Part shown: one piece after another, positions 44,557-53,700 of the stretch
How positions within the stretch are numbered: position 1 is the first letter of the stretch
Layout of the letters: every line of letters starts with the position of its first letter
Assembly (NCBI GenBank): GCA_020635905.1
Contig: JACJYV010000009.1
Coordinates: 124,001 to 188,000 of the forward strand
Source: Bacteroidia bacterium
GTDB lineage: Bacteria; Bacteroidota; Bacteroidia; J057; JADKCL01
Reading direction: 5' to 3'
Length of the DNA stretch: 64,000 nucleotides
Position numbers and translations under genes: made by a program
The notes under the pieces: model-generated
What the model was told of the DNA's origin: nothing
What the model saw: only the letters and a program-made list of their open reading frames with translations
The model's database searches: none

Positions 44557-44678
44557 GGGGGCCTCTAAGAACAAAGAAGGTCACGGCGGACGCAGGTGAA
44601 GAAAGCGCAATTTACTTCCGTAAACGAGCATTTCTGAACCAGGTCCAACCCAGAGATTCGAAATTTTTAGAGGTACCC
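44557..44678 (+). repeat. Dispersed 122-bp structured element, copy B
   Basis: Same orientation relative to the next gene as copy A. The ends pair (GGGGCCTCTAAGAA with TTTTTAGAGGTACCC, with a mismatch and wobbles), and the inner hairpin is TTTAC-TTCC-GTAAA. It lies in the predicted 5' leader, ending 56 nt before the ATG at 44735. Confidence 0.8.
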
Positions 44679-44734
44679 ACAAAATTGTTTAACCCGAAGA
44701 ACCTTCAATAATGACACCAGGTAATCCCCACCAA

Positions 44735-47700
44735 ATGAAATTCAGTCTTTCAGCTTTATTCTTCCTGCTCACTTTTTCCCTTTTTTCCAACCTCTCCGCC
44801 CAAATCCCCAACCAACAAGTGGGGGAGAAGTATTTCCTGGAGACCAATCCATCCACTCAAATGGCGGCACGGTCCCTTTCTGAGGCCCGTAAGGCATTGG
44901 AAGTGAAGGCCACGGATTCGGGAATTACCTCCACCAAAGGACTGGAGAAAATCACCGCGGTCACCACCTTTTCCACGGCAAAAAAGGGACGCAAAGGTAT
45001 GTCTGACAAGCGTAAATCCCTGCTGGCTCACCATACTGAGCGCAAGGGGGCTGCCAAACTGGGGCAGTTTCCTCCTTTGGCAACCCGGCTGGTGAATGAA
45101 AAGGTGAAAGTGGATACTCCCCTGGTTTCCCTGGAAAGGAATCGTACCGCACCAGCTCAGCCCGTGGCGGCATCCCATCCTGGTGAGATTGCATTTCCGG
45201 TCCTTGAAATGGGCTTTGAAGAAAACCTGGGCCAGATTCTGGATATTGAGGGACGTCAACACAACGAGATAAAATTCCTGTATCGCAAGGGTGGGGTGGA
45301 CCTTTATCTGGCATCCAACCGCATCAGCTACGTATTTAAGAAAAAAGAAAAACATCCCTTTGTCCTGCAACCTACCGCAATCATGGGCGCCCGGGATCAA
45401 AGGGGGAAAGTGGAATTATACCGCATGGACGTGGAACTTCAGGGTGCCAATCCGGAGGCTGCCATGCGGAAAATCGGGTCCAAAGCTGGTCGCCGAAACT
45501 TTTACCTGGGCCAATCCCTTGAGTTCAGCGATGTAAAAAGCTATCAGGAAGTGGTTTTTGAGAATGTCTGGCCCGGCATCGATCAGCACTGGTACCTGAA
45601 AAACGGCGAATTGAAATACGACTTCATTGTCCATCCTGAAGGCCGGGTGAGCGACATCAAAATGAAGTACCACGGATCACAAAGCCTGAATCTGGGCCGA
45701 GATGGCAGCCTCTCAGCCGAAACCATGATGGGAAATGTGACCGAGAAGGCTCCAAAAGCCTGGCATGAAGGTAAAAAGGGTGAAAAAGTGGAAATCGCTT
45801 TTGCAGTAAAAGGAAAGACGGTTCGTTTCACCGAGCCTGAACGTGCCCCCGGCAAAACCCTCATCATCGATCCTGCCGTGGTCTGGTCCTCTGTCATGGG
45901 CACCTTTGGCAACGAAACCTGGCAGGACCTGAAAACAGATGCTGCTGGAAACATATTTTGCGCCGGCTGGACCGATGGTTCCGTATTCCCAACCACCGTT
46001 GGAGCTTTCCAAAGTGTAAGCCAGGGCGGGCACGATGCCGTCCTGGCCAAATTTACCACGGACGGTTATCTTGTCTGGTCAACCATAGTTTCTGGCAGTG
46101 GGCGGGATGCATTTAACGGCATTGGAATTGATGCCAGCGCCAATATTTACCCGTTTGGAGGCACATTCAGCACCAATTTTCCCACCACCGCAGGTGCCTT
46201 TCAGCAGGCAGATCCCAGCGGAACCATCCCGGATATGGTGCTTTGCAAATTTGACAGTTCGGGAAGCCGCCTTTGGGCCACCTACATAGGTGGATCGGCT
46301 GACAGCAGTTGGGGTTACGGCTGTGTCACACGATCCAATGGCGAAACTTACATCTGCGGAATCACCCGCGCCAGCAACTTTCCTGTATCCGCCGGAGCAT
46401 TCCAAACCGTCAAAAGTACTGCAAATGACGGCGTAATGGGAGAATTCAGTACATCGGGCGCACGCAACTGGCTTACCTTCTTCGGGGGTTCAGGCCATGA
46501 TGAAATTAACGCTGTGGATACAGATGCAGCCGGCGCCGTTCATTTTGTGGGTTCCTCAACCACTCCCACCGGACTCGCCTCTTCCTTTGGGTTCCAGCAA
46601 AATTCAGGAGGTTCACAGGATATTATCCTCGGGAAATTCAATTCCTCGGGCGGTCGCCAGTGGTCAAGCTACCTGGGGGGCTCCCTGGAGGAATACGGAA
46701 ACGGAGTAGCTGCCTCCAGCTTTGGCACCTACGTCACCGGAAATACCTTCAGTTCCAACTTCCCGGTATCTGCCGGGGCCCAGCAAACCACGTACGGTGG
46801 AAACGGAGACCAGGTCCTGGGTAAATTTTCGACTTCAGGAAGCAGGGTTTGGGCCACCTACTATGGCGGACCCGAACTGGAATTTGCCTATGAATGCCGC
46901 CTGAGCTCTCAGGATAGCCTCGTCGTGTTGGGAATTACCACCGGAACCAGCTACCCGGTAACCGCAGGTGCTTTGCAAACCACCTCGGGTGGCGCAAATG
47001 ATGCTACCCTGGCAAAATTCAATGACAACGGAATGCGTCTGTGGGGAAGCTATTTTGGCTATAATGATTTTGAAGTGGTGAGGGCTTTCGATTTGGACCC
47101 GGCAGATGAAATCCTGCTGGGGGGCGAAACATCCAGCAGCAATTTCCCCATCACTTCCAGTTCGCCCTTCCTCAACTTCCCCGGCCCCGACGATATGTTT
47201 CTGGTCAAGATTGGCACACCGCCTACCTTGAGTGGACCGGGTAGCGCCTGCGGCCCAGACACTGTAAAATACATCCAGGGCAAAGCCACCCTTTACAGAG
47301 CCATAACCATTGGAGGAAATTCGCCTGTTTCGGCTGCCGCTCAATGGTATCCTGCTCCTCAGGATATTTACATTCACGGGGTGGATATCATTGCCAAACT
47401 TGATACTGCAGTGAATTTCTCCTCAAATGTGGAGGTTTCGATTTATCTCGCCGATCCAACGGATTCCCTGCCTCTTGGCAGCCCCCTTGCCACCACCATC
47501 TTTGCCCTGGATACGACGGGGTGGACCGCTACAAATATTCAGGGAATCATGAAATCTGTGAGTTTTGCCAGCCCTGTTTTGGTTAACCAGCCCTATGTGG
47601 TTGTATTCAGAAACACCAATCCCACCTATCGTGCGTTACTGTTTGGCACAGATTATCAGGTAGGAGACGGGGCAGGGGAATACCTGGGCCACTGGGAATT

Positions 47701-50700
47701 TGGAGCCGGAAACTGGTTTCACGGCTATAACGTAATAATCTCTTCCCTTTATAATTTCGACGCAGACTGGGGACTTGAGCCCCATGTGAGTTATGATCTG
47801 ACCTCTGATTTTACCGCGACTCCGGCCTGTGCCACCCTGCCGACCAGTTTTACCAACCTGTCGAGCCCGATTTTCTCAAGCAGATTCTATAACCGGGACA
47901 TCTTCTTTGGCAGCAACCGCACCTGGCTCTGGGATTTTGGGGATGGATTTGGTTCCAATCTCAAAAATCCCACGCATTCCTACGCCACCTCCGGAAACTA
48001 TACGGTTTCTCTGCTGGATACCATCTTTGGCTGGACTGTGACCTGCGCTGCGGATACCTCTCACCAGGTAAGCATCCCAACTGCCACGGCGACCAACCCC
48101 AACTTTACCTCCAGCAACGCTGGTCTGACAGTTTCCTTTACGGATGGCACGACCGGTACTCCCACCAGCTGGATGTGGGACTTTGGGGACGGGGGAACGT
48201 CCACCCTACAAAATCCATCTCATACCTACGCGGCGAACGGGGTTTACACTGTGTGTCTCACCACCAGCAACTCCTGCGGGCCCCTTTCAACCTGTAAACT
48301 GGTGACTTTGGGCACTGCCATTTGTGATTCCATCACCAATATGGTGCCTCCCGGCGTGGTTTACCTGGCGGGCGGATCCAATGGCTATGTTACCGGAACC
48401 AACTTCTGGCAGGATGTTCATAAGGCGGATAAGTACACCAACCCGGGAACAGTTTCCTTCAATACGGTTGCCCTGCGCTTCGGGGTGGCCCAGGGAGCCA
48501 ACAGCGGTTCCTTTATCACGGTCAAGGTGTGGGATGATAACGGTGCAGGGGGAACTCCCGGTACTGTGCTTGCATCTCAGTCTGTCCTGATCAGTACCAT
48601 TGCCAACCACCTGGCCAACAACCAGCGCACCTTTGTGACCTTCCCTTCCACCATCAATCAGACAGGTAATTTCTATGTGGGTTTCCAGATGAATTACTCC
48701 CCGGTGGGAGACACGGTGGCCATATTCAGCTCTCAGGACAGCACGGTTCTCCCTGGAACAGCCTGGGAAGAATGGGCCTCCTCGGGGGGATGGTTCGCCA
48801 TTGCGGATGCAGTCAACTCCTTCGGCCTGGATTTGGCCCTCGACATCACCGTTTATACCCTGACTCCGCCCACCGCCGCCTTCTCACAATCTACCAGCGG
48901 CCTTAGCGCCAGTTTTACCGATCTGTCCTCCCTCAATCCGACCTCCTGGGCCTGGACCTTTGGCGACGGCGGCACCTCCAACCAGCAAAATCCCACCCAT
49001 ACCTACGCAGCTGCAGGTACCTACAACGTCTGTCTCACCGCCACCAACGGCTGTGGAAACGATGTATTCTGCAGTTCGATTACGGTAAATGGTTCATCGT
49101 CTGCTTTCTGTGATTCCCTTACCAATTTCTTTCCTCCGCGGGTCATTTATCAGGTAGGAGCCAACGGCTATGTGACCGGTACCAACGTCTGGCAGGATTC
49201 CTCCAAAGCAGATAAATACACTAACCCCGGCACAGTCAGTTTCGACCAGGTGGCCATGCGGTTTGGGGTGGCAAAGACCCTCAATCCGGCTACCTCCTTC
49301 ATTACGGCCAAGGTATGGGACGATAATGGGGTAGGGGGATCTCCCGGCACAGTGCTGGCCTCCCAAAACGTGCTGATCAGCAATATTGCCAGCGATGTGA
49401 CCAATGGTCAGCGCACCCTGGTCACCTTCTCCTCCACGGTAAACGTAACCGGAAATTTCTTCGTGGGCTTCACCATGTACAATGGCATCACCACCGATAC
49501 CGTAGCCCTGTTCACCACCCCCGACAGTGCAGTCATTCCGGGCACCGCCTGGGAAGAATGGTCCGGAACCCAGGGCTGGTTCGAAATATCCTCCGCCAAC
49601 TCCTTTGGGCTGGACCTGGCCCATGAAATTGTGGTTTATACCCTGAACCCACCCCAGGCAAACTTTAACTCTTTCGTATCCGGTCTGAATGTGACGTTTG
49701 CAGACCTCTCTCTCGGAAGTCCCACCTCCTGGTTCTGGGACTTTGGGGACGGTGGCACCTCCACCCAGCAAAACCCAACCCATACCTATGCCATGGCAGG
49801 CAATTACACGGTTTGCCTGACGGTATCGGGTCCCTGCGGCACAGACCAGTTGTGCTCCTTTATCCTGGTCGGGTCAAGCTGTGTGGCCAATTCCACCATT
49901 GGATCATCCACCACTGCCTTTTCCCAGATCGTGGAAACCTGTAATACCCTCATTGCCGATAATGATCTCAACACGGTTTTGTTTGTGCATCGCAGCAATG
50001 TGAATACCTTTGGCGGTCACTCAGGCTTCTTCCGTTATGACATTTCCACCAACGGAGGAACTTCCTGGACCACTGACCAGGGACCAGTAAACCCGCTTTC
50101 GGTCAATAATACCAATGCCGGACGATTCCCGCAGTTCTCCATCATGAACCCGGCGCTGAATACCAATCCCAATAATGCCTACCTCGTATATCACGGAGCA
50201 ACCATTAATTCCAATTATAATGGCTACGTTTCCGGGGTGAGGAGATTGAATGGAACGGGCAATACCGAAAACTACAACCAGGCCGGAGCCACCAATACCT
50301 ACATCCCCAGAGGATTGGTTGAAGGCGCTCCCGGGGTTTACTGGACTTTGGATGTGATTCGCACCGGCGGAAATTATACCGGATTCCGGATAATGAAAGG
50401 GGTTTGGAACGGTTCGAATGACGTGGTGTGGAGCATAAATAACACCCTGACTCCTACCTTCAATACTTCCCTTGGAACTGCCCGCGCTGCCGATTGGGAC
50501 ATTGCCTTTGACCCGACCGGTACTTATGGCTGGGCTGTGATCCTTACTCACCTCACTCCCGGACCTACCGGAAATGCATTTTACCCTGTATTCTACAAAA
50601 CGACTGATGGAGGAAATTCCTGGAGCGGTCCCGATCAGGTGGATCTTTCCCAGTATTCCTGCATCATGAATAACATCAATTCCGGCCGTATTCCCACCAC

Positions 50701-53700
50701 CGCCTTTGATGTGAATCTCTCGGTGGATGTGAAAGGAAATCCCCATGCGAATATGACCATTGGCAACGGAGCCGGTTTGTATGACATTGCCTTCTATGAA
50801 TGGCACGCCAATTTTGACCTGACCAATATCAATGGCGTCTGGAACCCGATCGAACTGGATGTGGTGGATGCAGGAAGGGGTAATTTTGGTAATCCTGTGC
50901 TGGGAGATTCTCTGTTTCAGGATATGTTTAACCAGACCAGCCGCACAGTTGACGGTTCCAAAATATTCTTTTTCTGGACCGATTCAGACACTTCTCAAAC
51001 CAATCTTTATAATAACGACAAGCCCGATTTGTATGGCAAGGCTTACGATGTGATCAATGATAAGTGGACCACGGTGCGGAATTTCACTTCCTGTAATCCC
51101 TCAGTAGCTGGAAAAGTAATTACTCCAATAGCTTCACCCATTGCTTTGGGAACATCCGGAAGTTATACCATTCCTTTTGCAATTGCCAAACTGAACACCA
51201 ACGGAAGCCCTTATTCTGCAGCAGACTATGTTTATCTGGACGATGTCCTCTTTCAGGATACTGATTTCCAGACCCCTCAGTGTGTGGCTCCGGTCTCCAT
51301 TACTCCTTCGGGATCACCTTCTTTCTGTCAGGGATCTGCTTTAACCCTGACCGCAAATGGTACCAATCAGCACCTGCTTTGGTCGAATGGAGCCACCACG
51401 GCTACCACCACCATCACTGCACCGGGCACTTACAAGGTAACCATCAATAATAACTGCTGTATTGGAGTGGATTCTGTGGTGGTGACTGTGAATCCTTCGC
51501 CCGTGGCTGCTTTTAACTTTTCCTCCTCAGCCCTGGTCACCACCTTTACTGATGCATCCACCGGCACACCAACGGGTTGGTCCTGGACCTTCGGCGACGG
51601 CGGAACTTCGACCCAGCAAAACCCGGTGCATACCTATGCCACGGCTGGAACCTATGTTGTCTGTCTGACTGTGACCAATGCCTGTGGCAGCAATCAGGTC
51701 TGCCAGAACGTGACCGTTACCGGCGGATGTGTGGCCCCGGTAGGATCATTTACCAAAACCACTTCCCTCTTGACCGCCACCTTCACGGATGCATCCACCA
51801 ACACGCCCACTTCGTGGGCCTGGACTTTTGGCGATGGCGGAACCAGTACGGTGCAGAATCCATCCCATACTTACGCCACCGGTGGTACTTATACCGTCTG
51901 TCTGACCGTGACCAATGCATGCGGCAATAATACCTTCTGCGACCAGGTGACAGTCAGCAGTTGCCAGACCCCTGCAGCCTCATTTACGTCCTCCACTTCG
52001 GGATTGAGCGCCTCCTTTACGGATGCCTCTTCCAATGTGCCCACCTCCTGGACCTGGACCTTTGGGGATGGCGGAACCAGCACTTTGCAGAATCCCACCC
52101 ACACCTATGCGACCAGTGGAACCTACACGGTTTGCCTTACGGCGACGAATGCCTGCGGCAGCAATACTTCCTGCAATACAGTAACCGTCACGGGAGGTTG
52201 CCCCCTGCCTGTGGCCGCATTCAATATGTCGGTCAATGCCGGGGTGGTTTCCTTCACCGATAACAGCACCAACACGCCCACTTCGTGGGCCTGGACCTTT
52301 GGAGACGGAGGTACCTCCACCCAACAGAATCCCGTGCATACTTATACTTTTTCGGGCACCTACACGGTCTGTCTGATCGCCACCAGCAGCTGTGGCAGTG
52401 ATACCTCCTGCCAGTCAGTTACGGTTACGGTGGCCTGTCCCACACCCACAGCTGGTTTTACCAGCAGTACCTCGGGGCTTACAGCCAGCTTCACCGATGC
52501 CTCCACCAATTCGCCCACTTCGTGGTCATGGACCTTCGGTGATGGGGGTACCTCAACCCAGCAGAATCCCTCGCATACCTATGCGACCAGTGGAACCTAC
52601 ACGGTGTGTCTGATCGCCACCAATGCCTGTGGCAGCAATACTGCCTGCAATACGGTGACTGTGACAGGTGGCTGTCCGCTGCCGGTGGCAGCTTTCAATA
52701 GCTCAGTCAGCGGAAATACGGCTGCCTTTACCGACAACAGTACCAATACGCCCACTTCGTGGGCCTGGACCTTTGGTGACGGAGGTACCTCCACCCAACA
52801 AAATCCGTCGCATACCTATGCGAGCAGTGGCACTTTCACAGTCTGTCTGATTGCGACCAGCGCCTGCGGCAGCGATACCTCCTGCCAGTCGGTGGTGATC
52901 TCGGGAGGATGCCCGGTTCCCGGTGCAGGCTTTACCTTCTCCGCCAATAACCTGGTGGTTTCATTTACGGATAATTCCACCAATACCCCCACCTCCTGGT
53001 CCTGGACCTTTGGGGACGGCGGCACTTCCACCCAGCAAAATCCGACCCATACCTACACGGCCAACGGTACCTATACGGTCTGTCTAATCGCGACCAATGC
53101 CTGCGGCAGCAGCACCTTCTGCCAGACGGTAACGGTGACTGGTGCCTGCCCGCTGCCGGTGGCAAACTGGAGCAGCAATGCCAATAACGGGGTGGTGAAC
53201 TTTACCGATCTGAGCACCAATTCGCCCACAACCTGGGCCTGGACCTTCGGCGACGGCGGTACCTCAACTTTGCAGAATCCGGTTCACACCTACACGGCCA
53301 GCGGCAGTTATAACGTGTGTCTGGTGGCTACCAATGCCTGTGGCAGCAACACCTTCTGCCAGACCATCACGGTAACCCTGCCTTGTCCGGTGCCCGTGGC
53401 GGCCTTCTCCAGCCAGGCGGTTTCCTCGCTTAATTACCTGTTTACCGACGCAAGTGGCAACTCGCCCACTTCGTGGGCCTGGACCTTTGGGGATGGAGGC
53501 ACCTCCACCCAGCAAAATCCCACTCACAGCTACACTGCAGCCGGTACCTACCAGGTATGCCTTACCGCAACCAATTCATGTGGCAGCAACACCAGTTGCC
53601 AGACCATTACGGTGACCTGCCCCACACCCGTGGCCAACTTTAACTCCACCGCTTCGGGTGGCACAGTTGCCTTCACGGATCTGAGCACGGGTACTCCCAC

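Larger units (their letters stand above)
43737..44734. other. Intergenic region before the giant PKD gene
   Basis: About 1 kb holds no credible gene. It contains a terminator (43758-43800), a 15-unit 11-bp array (44093-44258), a well-matched promoter (44435-44465) and copy B of the 122-bp element (44557-44678) in the leader. A second ATG at 44711 is in frame with the giant gene. Confidence 0.65.

Noticed and set aside
44557..44678. Insertion sequence
   Set aside because: The element has no coding frame, no transposase and no visible target-site duplication; it is reported as a structured dispersed repeat instead.
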